Shown: one piece after another, positions 34,973 through 43,005 of the stretch
How positions within the stretch are numbered: position 1 is the first letter of the stretch
Layout: every line of letters begins with the position of its first letter
Origin: Tropicimonas sp. IMCC34011
GTDB taxonomy: Bacteria > Pseudomonadota > Alphaproteobacteria > Rhodobacterales > Rhodobacteraceae
DNA: 64,000 bases
Reading direction: 5' to 3'
Assembly (NCBI RefSeq): GCF_003390865.1
Contig: NZ_QMEJ01000001.1
Coordinates: 434,001-498,000 of the forward strand
The notes under the pieces: model-generated
Told to the model about the DNA's origin: nothing
The model's input: only the letters and a program-made list of their open reading frames with translations
Database searches by the model: none
Translations under genes and position numbers: made by a program

Positions 34973-36502
34973 ATGACACGCACCATCTTTCGCTCATCCA
35001 TCCGCTCCGCCGTGCCGCCCGTTCCGGCGCTCGTGCGGACGCCGATCCGTCAACTCTCGCCGGTCCGCCTCCTGAAGGGGGGCCGGGTGTCCGATCTCGG
35101 CCGCCTGCCCCGCTATGCCGGCGTCTTCGCGCTCGGCGCGGTCTGCATCTGGACGCCCATCGCGAGCTACCTGAAGACCGCGCCCGTTCGGTACACCTCG
35201 TCGATGTCGCTGATCCTGCCCGGCGCGGGCGCGTCCGCCTCGGTCAATCTCGACAGTATCGGGCAGGCCTCCTCCTTCGCGAGTTCCCCGTTCGCCAGCA
35301 ATTCGGTCAGCCCGACCGAGACCTACAAGCGCCTGATTGCCGCGGACCGCATCCGCCGCAGCGCCGCCGAAAGCTTGGGTCTCTCGGTGCAGGCCTTCGG
35401 CAGCCCGCGCGTCGATCTCGTCGACCAGACCGGTCTCATCCACGTCTCCGTCACCGGCGCATCGCCCGAAGACTCGCAGGCGCGGGGCGACGCTCTGCTT
35501 CAGGCGTTCTTCCGGGAGGTGGAGACGCTGCGGACGGACGAGCTGACCCAGCGGGAGACCAGCGGCAGCGCCGCCATCGAGGAGTACCGCCAGTCGGTTC
35601 TGAGCACGCGGGCGGAGATCTCCGCGCTTCAGAAGGAAACCGGCCTCATTTCCGCGACGCAGTACGACGCGCTCGTTGCCGATGCGGGCGCTCTCGCCGG
35701 AACGATCCGGGATCTGCGGGCGCGGCGGGACGAAGCCGCTGAGGCCGTCCGCACCCTCGAGGCCTCGCTCGACGTCGACGCGGACCTCGCGGCCGCCGCG
35801 CTCCGGCTCCACGCCGATACCGAGTTCGTCGCCCTGACCGCCGAGATGGCAGACCATGCCGCGGCGCTCGCTCAGGCGGGCGGACAGCGTGGCGCCAATC
35901 ATCCCACGATCCGCGCTGCGACCAGCGCCCGCGCGGCGGCGGCGGAGGGCGCGCGGACCCGCGCCCGCCTCCTGACCGGCCTTCCGGATGCCCAGATCGA
36001 CCGCCTCGACCTCAGCCATGTCGGCAGCCGCGCCGATCTTCTCAGCCGGCTCGTCACCCGCGAGGCGGAGCGGGCCGGTCTCGAGGCGGAGCTCGCCGCG
36101 CAGACCGAACGCCTGGACGCCTCCGAGGCCCGCAAGATGGACCTGATCGAGGCGGCCGCACGTCTCGAGGATCTTCAGCGCGACTTCACCGTCGCAGGGG
36201 CCGTCTTCGCCTCGGCCATGGCGCGGACCCAGACCTCGAAGACCGACCTCTACGCCTCCTACCCGCTCGTGCAGGTCCTCGAGAACCCGTCTTTGCCGGA
36301 GGTGCCGTCCTCCCCGAAGGACAAGCTGGCGCTGGCCGCGGGCGTCGCCGCGACCATGTTCCTCCTGATGGGCCTTCTACTCGGCTGGATCCGCCGGCCG
36401 CTGATCGGCAGGCTCCTCGCGGACAAGCCCGACCCCTCCGCCGGCACCACTCCGAGCGAAACGGCGGCTCCCCTCGCGCCCCATGCGGTGCCGGCGGAAT
36501 GA
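34973..36502 (+). CDS. Polysaccharide chain-length determinant/co-polymerase, Wzz-like
   Basis: A 509-residue inner-membrane protein with two terminal membrane segments (about 50-66 and 445-465) around a long periplasmic, largely coiled-coil region. The start of the periplasmic part (YTSSMSLILPG) and the end (YPLVQVLENPSLPEVPSSPKDKLALAAG) carry the proline-rich motif of the Wzz family. There is no cytoplasmic tyrosine-kinase domain or Walker motif, so any regulating kinase is separate or absent. It should work with the Wza-like and polymerase proteins. It overlaps the next gene by 4 bases (ATGA). Confidence 0.83.
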   Translation: MTRTIFRSSIRSAVPPVPALVRTPIRQLSPVRLLKGGRVSDLGRLPRYAGVFALGAVCIWTPIASYLKTAPVRYTSSMSLILPGAGASASVNLDSIGQASSFASSPFASNSVSPTETYKRLIAADRIRRSAAESLGLSVQAFGSPRVDLVDQTGLIHVSVTGASPEDSQARGDALLQAFFREVETLRTDELTQRETSGSAAIEEYRQSVLSTRAEISALQKETGLISATQYDALVADAGALAGTIRDLRARRDEAAEAVRTLEASLDVDADLAAAALRLHADTEFVALTAEMADHAAALAQAGGQRGANHPTIRAATSARAAAAEGARTRARLLTGLPDAQIDRLDLSHVGSRADLLSRLVTREAERAGLEAELAAQTERLDASEARKMDLIEAAARLEDLQRDFTVAGAVFASAMARTQTSKTDLYASYPLVQVLENPSLPEVPSSPKDKLALAAGVAATMFLLMGLLLGWIRRPLIGRLLADKPDPSAGTTPSETAAPLAPHAVPAE

Positions 36503-37752
36503 TTGCCCCGGCCAACCCCGCCGAGGCGATGGTCTACCGCGCCATCTGCGCCACCTGGGTCTTCTACGCCCTTGGTGCGCTCTACGTGGTGGGGCCGGTC
36601 CTTGCCTGGCTGCTCGGGGGGCTCGCGGTGCTGTCGCTTTATCTCGGCCCGGCGATCCGGCGGGACCTGAGGGCGACGGGTCCGATCCCGCCCCTCGTCT
36701 GGGCGTGGATCCTCGGCATGGCGGTGATGCTGGTCGCGCTCTGGATCGGACATATCGACTGGGGGCTGGGCCTGAAGAAGACCATCAAGTCCTCAATCGG
36801 CTGGGCCAAGGGCTGGGCGCTCCTCGCGCTCTTCCCGCTTGCGGGGGCGATCCTGCCCATCCGCCGGGAGGTTCTCGTCCGGGCGCAATGCCGGCTCGGG
36901 CTCTGGACGCTGATCCTCACGCCGATCCTGTTCGCCGCGCCTTATATCGGCCTGCCGGAGCGCATCTTTACCTCTCCTCTCAAGGCAATCGGCGGGCCGG
37001 GGCCGGAGTACTTCTCCGTCTACTTCTTCACATGGGATCCGTCGAGCTGGACGCCGCGATGGCAGTTCTACGCCCCCTGGTCCCCCTTCGCGGCCCTGCT
37101 CGGCGTGCTGCAGGTCTGCTTCGCGCTCGAGGAGCGGAACATCAGGTGGCGCGCGATCGGCGTGACGGCGGGCGTGGTGATGATCCTGCTCACGAAATCC
37201 CGGATGGGCCTCGTCGGCCTCGTCGCCTGCACCGCCGGGCCGCGGCTGATGCCGCTCGTCCTCAAGGGCTGGGCGTGGGGTGCGCTGGCGGCGCTTACCG
37301 CCTCCCTCGCGATGACCGGGGCGATGCTGGCGCAGGCGGCGATGGACGGGGTCGCGGCGTTCAAGGGCGCGCGCGCCGACAGCACCCGCGTGCGCGCCAC
37401 GCTTCAGCGCATTGCCGGGGAGCGGTGGGAGAACGAGGCCTACTGGTTCGGCCACGGCACCGTGCATCCCGGCGCCCATATCGTGGAATACATGCCAATC
37501 GGCAGCCACCACACGTGGTGGGGCCTGCTCTTCGTGAAGGGGATGGTCGGTCTTCTCGCCCTCCTCGTGCCGCTGGCCTGGCAGACCTGTCTCGCGCTCG
37601 TCGATGCCGCCCGCTCCCCCGAGGGGCGCCTGCCGCTCAGCATCGTCATGACGATCATCCTGCTGTCCTTCGGGGAGAACCTCGAGATCGAGGCCTACAT
37701 GCTCTGGCCGGGCCTTCTGGTTCTCGGCTCGCACGCCGCACGCCACCGGTGA
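36499..37752 (+). CDS. O-antigen ligase/Wzy-like polysaccharide polymerase membrane protein
   Basis: A 417-residue integral membrane protein with about 10-12 segments. The central and later part (VMILLTKSRMGLVGLVACT; then WFGHGTVHPG and IGSHHTWWGLLFVKGMVGLLALLVPLAWQ) carries the Wzy_C/O-antigen-ligase pattern, with SR and H residues in a large periplasmic loop. It is expected to polymerise flipped repeat units. The start overlaps the Wzz-like stop. It is the last gene of the exopolysaccharide block; no clear terminator is seen in the 50 bases after it. Confidence 0.8.
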   Translation: MIAPANPAEAMVYRAICATWVFYALGALYVVGPVLAWLLGGLAVLSLYLGPAIRRDLRATGPIPPLVWAWILGMAVMLVALWIGHIDWGLGLKKTIKSSIGWAKGWALLALFPLAGAILPIRREVLVRAQCRLGLWTLILTPILFAAPYIGLPERIFTSPLKAIGGPGPEYFSVYFFTWDPSSWTPRWQFYAPWSPFAALLGVLQVCFALEERNIRWRAIGVTAGVVMILLTKSRMGLVGLVACTAGPRLMPLVLKGWAWGALAALTASLAMTGAMLAQAAMDGVAAFKGARADSTRVRATLQRIAGERWENEAYWFGHGTVHPGAHIVEYMPIGSHHTWWGLLFVKGMVGLLALLVPLAWQTCLALVDAARSPEGRLPLSIVMTIILLSFGENLEIEAYMLWPGLLVLGSHAARHR

Positions 37753-37789
37753 GGCCAGGACGAAACCGCGCCCAAAGCCTCGGCAAGGC

Positions 37790-37836
37790 TTGACAGCTTT
37801 CATCCTGTAATACAGTTTCTACCACATGTCATACAG
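37790..37836 (+). promoter_or_regulatory. Promoter and paired GntR-type operators of the dppB-like gene
   Basis: A -35-like TTGACA (37790-37795) is followed by CTGTAATACAG (37805-37815) and ATGTCATACAG (37826-37836). Both fit TGTNNNACA, and their centres are 21 bases apart, two helical turns. The same motif recurs beside the GntR-family gene (39382-39412 and 39504-39512), so a GntR-type repressor overlapping the promoter is likely. Confidence 0.65.
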
Positions 37837-37874
37837 CGCGATGCCGCTGCGGTGACGTGAGGGAGGACATCTAC

Positions 37875-38900
37875 GTGATACCAGATCGCAGACGCGCGAC
37901 CGCGCTTCTGGGCCAGGGCGGGTCGATTTTCGTCACTCTGTTCGGGCTTCTGATCCTGACCTTCGTGATCGGCCGCATCATGCCGTCCGACCCGGTGCGC
38001 GCCATCGTGGGCGAAGACGCGACGCGTCAGGTCTACGAGACGGTCTACCGCCAGCTTGGGCTCGACCGCCCGGTCTGGGAACAGTTTCTCTTCTACGTGC
38101 GGGACGTCTTCACGCTCGATTTCGGCACCTCCATCCGCACGGGTCAGCCGGTGCTGACGGATATTCTCAGGGTCCTGCCCGCGACGATCGAACTGGCCAC
38201 CTTCGCAATCCTCTTCGGTGCCGTCGTCGGCATTCCGCTCGGCGTGCTGGCCGCAGTCCACAAGGATCGCTGGCAGGATCACCTGATCCGCGTCTTCAGC
38301 CTCATGGGACACTCGATGCCGATCTTCTGGACCGGCATGATCGGACTTCTGGTCTTCTATGCCTGGCTCGGCTGGGTGGGTGGCTCCGGACGGATGGACC
38401 AGTTCTATATCGGCCTCGTGCCGGAGCGGACGAACTTCCTCTTGATCGACAGCGCGCTGGCCGGCGAGTGGGACGTGTTCCGCAGCGCGATCAACCATAT
38501 CCTGCTGCCCGCCGCCCTCCTCGGCTATTCCTCCTCGGCCTACATCACGCGCATGACCCGCAGCTTCATGCTCGACCAGATCAACCAGGAATACATCACC
38601 ACGGCCCGCGTCAAAGGCCTCTCGAACCGGCAGACGATCTGGCGCCACGCCTTCGGCAACATCCGGGTCCAGCTCGTCACCATCGTCGCGCTGGCCTATG
38701 GCGCGCTGCTCGAAGGCGCCGTGCTGATCGAGACGGTCTTCGCCTGGCCCGGCTTCGGCTCCTACCTGACCGCGAACCTCCTGATCGGGGACATGAACGC
38801 GGTGATGACCTGCGTGCTCGTCGTCGGCCTCATCTTCATCGGGCTGAACGTGATCTCGGACATTCTCTACCGCGTATTCGATCCCAGGACCGGCTCGTGA
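37875..38900 (+). CDS. ABC transporter permease, DppB/OppB family
   Basis: A 341-residue permease with six membrane segments and the DppB patterns RIMPSDPVRAIVGEDAT, RQLGLDRPVWEQF, NHILLPAALLGYSSSAYITRMTRS and EYITTARVKGLSNRQTIWRHAFGN (coupling loop). The GTG at 37875 is preferred because GGGAGGAC lies 7 bases upstream; an in-frame GTG at 37857 is possible. It is intact, but its partner permease downstream is truncated and no binding-protein or ATPase gene remains beside it, so the transporter is probably dead. The original substrate was perhaps a sugar acid or oligosaccharide, judging by the enolase and GntR neighbours. Confidence 0.85.
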   Translation: MIPDRRRATALLGQGGSIFVTLFGLLILTFVIGRIMPSDPVRAIVGEDATRQVYETVYRQLGLDRPVWEQFLFYVRDVFTLDFGTSIRTGQPVLTDILRVLPATIELATFAILFGAVVGIPLGVLAAVHKDRWQDHLIRVFSLMGHSMPIFWTGMIGLLVFYAWLGWVGGSGRMDQFYIGLVPERTNFLLIDSALAGEWDVFRSAINHILLPAALLGYSSSAYITRMTRSFMLDQINQEYITTARVKGLSNRQTIWRHAFGNIRVQLVTIVALAYGALLEGAVLIETVFAWPGFGSYLTANLLIGDMNAVMTCVLVVGLIFIGLNVISDILYRVFDPRTGS

Positions 38901-39125
38901 TGTCAGATACCCTTTCCCAGAGCCCGCCCCGCCGGACCGTCCCGCAAGGGCTGGTGGTCGCCCGAAACATCCTGCGCTTCCTTCTGAAGCAGCCGACCTC
39001 GGCCTTCGGCCTCGTCGTCCTCGCCCTGCTCGTCGGCTCGGCGATCCTGGCCCCCCTCCTCGCGACGCACGCCCCCTACGTTCAGGACCTGACGGGCACG
39101 CTCCTGCCGCCTTCGGGCGCTCATT
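38900..39125 (+). pseudogene. 5' fragment of a DppC/OppC-family permease gene
   Basis: The frame starts at ATG 38900, overlapping the DppB stop by 1 base, and reads as a normal DppC N-terminus (LRFLLKQPTSAFGLVVLALLVGSAILAPLLATHAPYVQDLTGTLLPPSGAH). After about 74 residues, where family members continue with a WFGTD-type segment, homology stops. The open frame runs on to 39388, but only as antisense of an enolase fragment. More than 200 residues, including the whole channel, are missing. Confidence 0.85.
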
Positions 39126-39357
39126 TCTTCCCGGTGATCCTGCCGATCAGGACCTTGCGCACGAATTTGTCGAGGACATGCGGCCGGACGATCTCGGGCG
39201 GGCAGAAGGAATATCCCTCGTCCCCGTCCTCGGTGCGGATCGTCAGGAGCGCGACCTCGACGGGATGCTCCGGCCCCGGATGTGCATGGCCGGCGCTGTC
39301 CGAATGGCGCCGGGTCATGTGCCGGAACACAGTTGTCGTGACGTCCTTGATGATCAA
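39121..39357 (-). pseudogene. 5' fragment of an enolase-superfamily (mandelate racemase/muconate lactonizing enzyme) gene
   Basis: On the minus strand a TTG at 39357, with GGAGGCGAGG upstream, begins about 78 codons that read as the capping-domain N-terminus of a mandelate-racemase-type enzyme (IIKDVTTTVFRHMTRR, VEVALLTIRTEDGDEGYSFCPPEIV, HVLDKFVRKVLIG). It then breaks off at 39121-39140 against the dppC fragment. The catalytic barrel is absent, so the product cannot be active. It lies downstream of the operator pair at 39382-39412. Confidence 0.82.
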
Positions 39358-39381
39358 CGTACCTCGCCTCCGTTTCGCGTC

Positions 39382-39412
39382 TGTATAACAATAAATGTTA
39401 TCTGTAATACAG
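39382..39412. promoter_or_regulatory. Paired GntR-type operators upstream of the enolase fragment
   Basis: TGTATAACA (39382-39390) and CTGTAATACAG (39402-39412); centres are 21 bases apart, exactly as in the dppB pair. They lie 25-55 bases before the enolase start on the minus strand, in an AT-rich promoter patch. The second site is identical over 11 bases to 37805-37815. Confidence 0.65.
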
Positions 39413-39503
39413 GTTAGCCGGCCGGGCCTCGGCCCGTCAACGCATTTTCTCTTCGTCCCCGGCACAATCTTGGCAAGGTGGCACCGACCCGGTAGTCTCA
39501 ACT

Positions 39504-39512
39504 TGTCATACA
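39504..39512. promoter_or_regulatory. Single GntR-type operator before the GntR gene
   Basis: TGTCATACA, identical to the second dppB-promoter site, 22 bases before the GntR-family ATG. This suggests autoregulation. Confidence 0.55.
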
Positions 39513-39534
39513 GAACAGGACCTACGCCGCCATC

Positions 39535-40257
39535 ATGGATGCCCAGACGCCCCCGGACCCGCCGCGAACGCGCGTGACCCAGATCGCGGAGAGCCTGCGC
39601 GCGCAGATCGAGGCCGGCCAATACAAGGCCGGGGATCGTCTGCCGAGCGAGCGGGAGCTGACGGAGGCCCATTCGGTCAGCCGCACCGTGGTGCGGGAGG
39701 CGTTGGCGCTTCTCAGGGTCGACGGGCTGGTGGAGGCGCGCAAGGGCTCCGGGGTCTACGCGATCGGGCCGGGGCGCGCCACGAAGCCGTTCGAGGATAT
39801 CGATACCGAGCGGCTGTCGAGCGTGATCGAGCTCTTCGAGCTGCGCTCCGCCTTCGAGATCCGCGCCGCGGGGCTGGCGGCGATCCGGCGCTCGGCGGAC
39901 CAGATCGACGCGATCGAGCAGACCCACGAGGCGGTCGCCCGCGCCATCGAGGACGGGGTATCGCCGCGCGAGGCGGATTTCGCCTTCCACGAAGCCATTG
40001 CGCTTGCCTCGAACAACCGGCGGTTCCCCGAATTCCTGGCTCTCATACGCCCCGGCATCATCCCGCGGGTGGAGTTGAGATCGGGCGGCGGACCGCCCCG
40101 CCCCTACACCCCGAACCCGGACCTCGTGACCGAACACTCCGCCATCGCGAACGCCATCATCGATGGAGACAGGGACGCCGCCGAAGCCCGGATGGAGGCG
40201 CATCTCGAAGGCAGTCTCGAACGCTACAGAAATCTATGGCGCGGCGGCGGGTCCTGA
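39535..40257 (+). CDS. GntR-family regulator, FadR subfamily
   Basis: A 240-residue regulator. The N-terminal winged helix (about 8-75; LRAQIEAGQYKAGDRLPSERELTEAHSVSRTVVREALALLRVDGLVEARKGSG-type pattern) is followed by an all-helical FCD ligand domain (about 95-235) with metal-binding Asp/His positions (ADFAFHEAIA, TEHSAIANAI). It is divergent from the enolase fragment and is surrounded by TGTNNNACA boxes. It probably once repressed the dppB and enolase operons in response to a sugar acid or related effector. The gene itself looks intact. Confidence 0.87.
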   Translation: MDAQTPPDPPRTRVTQIAESLRAQIEAGQYKAGDRLPSERELTEAHSVSRTVVREALALLRVDGLVEARKGSGVYAIGPGRATKPFEDIDTERLSSVIELFELRSAFEIRAAGLAAIRRSADQIDAIEQTHEAVARAIEDGVSPREADFAFHEAIALASNNRRFPEFLALIRPGIIPRVELRSGGGPPRPYTPNPDLVTEHSAIANAIIDGDRDAAEARMEAHLEGSLERYRNLWRGGGS

Positions 40258-40711
40258 CCCGCGGCGGGCGCTGCGCGAGGACCGAGATCAGCGCGAGGAG
40301 CCCGGAGCCCGGCATCAGCACGGCTGACACCGGCGGCGAGCGGACCTTCACCATCCTGTCGTACGGCCGCGCCTGCCGGTCCTGACTGCGCACCACTCCA
40401 TCTCTGGATTGAACCAGATCGAACGGGAGCCACGTCGTTTGAGAGAGGCGATGTCGTTGGTCCACTTCGTCGTGCGATAGTGGGAGGTTTCAGGCTTCGG
40501 AATGCGACTAACCTGACCCTACGGCTTTCCTGAACTGAACCCCTCTGACCAATAGGGAGACCGAGCCCTCCTCAGGGGTTGAAGTCCGCGCCGCGGCGCT
40601 CAACATTCGATTGTGAATTGAACCCTGCTAAAATAAGTTCTTAAACGAGCCCATCCTTGAAACCCGGACTGTACGCCGTTGCGTACAGAAGGGACGTGAG
40701 TACTTCGCCGC
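40258..40711. other. Intergenic region before the DoxX-like gene
   Basis: 454 bases of lower GC than its surroundings. It contains a loose inverted repeat (AACCCCT at 40538-40544, AGGGGTT at 40574-40580), an AT-rich patch (about 40610-40645) that could be a promoter, and the strong palindrome at 40669-40688. I found no gene in it. Confidence 0.4.
40669..40688. promoter_or_regulatory. Perfect palindromic operator candidate before the DoxX-like gene
   Basis: CTGTACGC-CGTT-GCGTACAG, a perfect 8-4-8 inverted repeat ending 23 bases before the ATG. Its form is typical of TetR- or MarR-type operators. The regulator is not in the window, and no second copy was seen. Confidence 0.6.
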
Positions 40712-41029
40712 ATGGTATCGCTGTTGGTCTACACGCTTGCCGCGTTCTTCGTGGTCATTGCGGTCATGAACTTCGCGTCGTCCGCATCCTTTCGCGGACG
40801 CTACGCGCTGGTAGGGCTGCCCATCTGGATGCACTGGATCACCGGCGCGCTGGAACTCGTGACCGCAGCGCTGCTCGTCTTCCCGCCGACCCGATTTGCG
40901 GGTGCGGCGCTCGGTTTCGGCGTGATGATGTCCGCGACGTTCACACTGATCCAGCACCGCATGCCACTGAACGCCGCTTTCCCCGCATTCATCAGCATCG
41001 CCCTCGTGTTGGTCGCCTTCGCAAGGTGA
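40712..41029 (+). CDS. DoxX-like small membrane protein
   Basis: A 105-residue protein with four predicted membrane helices (VSLLVYTLAAFFVVIAVM; ITGALELVTAALLVFPP; FAGAALGFGVMMSATFTLI; FPAFISIALVLVAFA), matching the DoxX-like family. Members are linked loosely to redox or oxidative stress; the exact role is unknown. It is a single gene, 3 bases from the converging isoaspartyl peptidase gene, with its own likely operator upstream. Confidence 0.72.
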   Translation: MVSLLVYTLAAFFVVIAVMNFASSASFRGRYALVGLPIWMHWITGALELVTAALLVFPPTRFAGAALGFGVMMSATFTLIQHRMPLNAAFPAFISIALVLVAFAR

Positions 41030-41032
41030 GCG

Positions 41033-41962
41033 TCAGTAGATCGCGGTCTCTCTTGTGCCGGAACGGCTCCAGCCGCGATACATGCCCTCGCAGTTGAACG
41101 GCACTGCGATCTCCCCGTCCCGGCCCACGGCGATGAGCCCGCCGCTTCCGCCGATTTCCGTCAGGTCCGTGCCGATGACGGCGCCGGCGGCGGCTTCAAG
41201 CGTCTCCCCCATCAGCCGCATCCGCGCGTCGATCTCATGGGCGACCGAAAGGCGAAGGAAGGCCTCGCCGTCCCCGGTGGCGGAAATCGCACAGGTGCGG
41301 TTGCAGGCGAAGGTTCCCGCTCCGACGATCGGAGTGTCGCCGACGCGGCCGGGGCGCTTGGCCGTCATGCCGCCGGTGGAGGTCGCCGCGGCGAGGTTGC
41401 CCAAGCTGTCTCGCGCGACCGCGCCCACGGTGCCGTGGCGCCGGGCGGGATCGTCGTCGAGCGTGCCCTCGGCCTCCATCCGCAGGGTCTCCTGCAGGCT
41501 GTCCCAGCGTTCCTCGGTGAAGAAGTAGGCGTCCCCCTCGAAGGGGAGGCCGGCCTCGCGGGCGATCGCGACTGCCCCCTCGCCGATCATCAGAACGTGG
41601 GGCGTGCGGTCCTTGATCAGCCGGGCCAGAGTAATGGGGTTCCGCGGCCCGCAGATCCCGGCGACGGCGCCGGCGGACCGGTCCCGGCCATCCATCATCG
41701 CGGCGTCCATCTCGTGCTTGCCACCGCTGGTGAAGACCGCTCCCCGCCCGGCATTGAAGAGCGGTTCGTCCTCCAGCGCCGTCACCGCCGCCGTCACGCC
41801 GTCGAGCGCGGAGCCGCCTGTTTTCAGGACCTCCTCGCCCGCGGCGAGCACACGGTCGAGCGCCGCGCGTGTCTCGGCCTCGCGCTCCGGCGTCATCCGC
41901 TCGCGCGGAAGGACGCCCGCACCGCCATGAATAACCAGGGTGTATTCAGTGTCGCCCGCCAT
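41033..41962 (-). CDS. iaaA: Isoaspartyl peptidase/L-asparaginase (plant-type Ntn hydrolase)
   Basis: A 309-residue Ntn-hydrolase precursor. It is expected to cut itself before Thr178 (RRHGTVGAV), which then acts as the nucleophile; LVIHGGAG at the N-terminus and GNLAAATSTGG after the nucleophile are family signatures. It splits beta-aspartyl dipeptides, including the beta-Asp-Arg released by cyanophycinase, so with the divergent cphB it completes cyanophycin breakdown to Asp and Arg. The ATG at 41962 (AAGGA upstream) is preferred; the frame extends 56 codons upstream into the divergent promoter without family similarity. Confidence 0.9.
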   Translation of the reverse strand: MAGDTEYTLVIHGGAGVLPRERMTPEREAETRAALDRVLAAGEEVLKTGGSALDGVTAAVTALEDEPLFNAGRGAVFTSGGKHEMDAAMMDGRDRSAGAVAGICGPRNPITLARLIKDRTPHVLMIGEGAVAIAREAGLPFEGDAYFFTEERWDSLQETLRMEAEGTLDDDPARRHGTVGAVARDSLGNLAAATSTGGMTAKRPGRVGDTPIVGAGTFACNRTCAISATGDGEAFLRLSVAHEIDARMRLMGETLEAAAGAVIGTDLTEIGGSGGLIAVGRDGEIAVPFNCEGMYRGWSRSGTRETAIY

Positions 41963-42063
41963 CGTCTCTTGTCCTTCCGCCGCCCGGAAATCAGGCGAGA
42001 TGACCGGCAATGCCGCACCGAGATGTGACATCCGCGCATCGCGCCGCCGGGATGTTGCAGTTT

Positions 42064-42089
42064 TCAGTCTTTGCTTAATCCCATACTGA
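42064..42089. promoter_or_regulatory. Inverted repeat in the divergent cyanophycin promoter region
   Basis: TCAGT (42064-42068) and ACTGA (42085-42089) frame an AT-rich 16-base core that holds promoter-like hexamers (TTGCTT, TACTGA). It lies in the 182 bases between the divergent isoaspartyl peptidase and cyanophycinase genes. It may be part of a shared control region; the short arms make this tentative. Confidence 0.3.
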
Positions 42090-42144
42090 TAGACGTTCCA
42101 GAGAGTTGAACGTCGCAAGACGCGCGTCACGGGGGCCCCGGGTG

Positions 42145-43005
42145 ATGAACATGAATGCCAAGGTGAAGATGCAGGGGCCTCTCGTGGCCATCGGGGGCGC
42201 GGAGGACAAGGCGTCCGAAGCCCAGATCCTGCGCCACGTTGTTTCCCTCTCGGGCAAGGAGGCGCCCGTCGTCGGGGTCATCACCACCGCCAGCAGTATT
42301 CCGGAAGACGTCTACGCCGCATACGAGGACGCGTTCAGGCTTTTCGGCGCGGCCGAGGTTCTCGACGTTCGCATACGGGACCGCAAGGATGCCGAAGCGG
42401 ATGAATTCGTCGCGATGATCCAGCGGTCCGATATCGTCTTCCTCTCGGGCGGGGACCAGATGCGGCTGACGAACGTTCTCGGCGCCTCCGCCGCGCTGGA
42501 CGCAATCCGCGAGCGCCGGACGGACGGCGCCGTTATTGCCGGGACGAGCGCTGGTGCGGCCTGCCAGTCCCGCACCATGGTCTATGGCGGCTCGCCGGAC
42601 GACTCGCTCCGCAAGGGCGCGGTCAAGATGACCGCCGGCTTCGGGTTCGTCGAAGACGTCATCATCGACACGCACTTCCTGGAGCGCGGCCGGTTCTCCC
42701 GGCTCATGGAGGTCGGAACGACGAACCCCGAATACCTGGGCGTCGGCCTCGGCGAGAATGCCGGTGTGCATTTCGACGGGAACATCATGCGCGCCCTCGG
42801 GCCCGGCCATGTCATCCTCGTGGACAGTTCCGACATCGGCGGCTCCAACGTGTTCGAACTTCACGACGGGGAACCCGTGGCGGTCTCCAACGTTAAGATG
42901 CACGCGCTCGTGAACGGCTACGGCTTCGATATGGGAACCAGACGGGTTCTCGGACCGGACGAGCTAAAGGCACTGGGCCTGGAGCAAAGTATTGCATATT
43001 CTTGA
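42145..43005 (+). CDS. cphB: Cyanophycinase
   Basis: A 286-residue S51-family serine peptidase that releases beta-Asp-Arg dipeptides from cyanophycin. The nucleophile is Ser135 in VIAGTSAGAACQ. Other family segments are LVAIGGAEDK at the start, FLSGGDQMRLTNVL and FVEDVIIDTHFLERGRFSRL. No signal peptide is seen, so it is the intracellular type that works on the cell's own granules. The start is ATG 42145 or 42151. It overlaps cphA by 14 bases, so breakdown and synthesis enzymes are made from one mRNA. Confidence 0.92.
   Translation: MNMNAKVKMQGPLVAIGGAEDKASEAQILRHVVSLSGKEAPVVGVITTASSIPEDVYAAYEDAFRLFGAAEVLDVRIRDRKDAEADEFVAMIQRSDIVFLSGGDQMRLTNVLGASAALDAIRERRTDGAVIAGTSAGAACQSRTMVYGGSPDDSLRKGAVKMTAGFGFVEDVIIDTHFLERGRFSRLMEVGTTNPEYLGVGLGENAGVHFDGNIMRALGPGHVILVDSSDIGGSNVFELHDGEPVAVSNVKMHALVNGYGFDMGTRRVLGPDELKALGLEQSIAYS

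Noticed and set aside
38468-39388. 306-codon plus-strand frame spanning the dppB end to 39388
   Set aside because: The first part is an off-frame shadow of dppB, the middle is the dppC fragment and the end is antisense to the enolase fragment, so it is not one gene.
40538-40580. AACCCCT/AGGGGTT inverted repeat as a small RNA or terminator
   Set aside because: The arms are short, the loop is 29 bases and there is no promoter or T-run in the right place; too weak to call.
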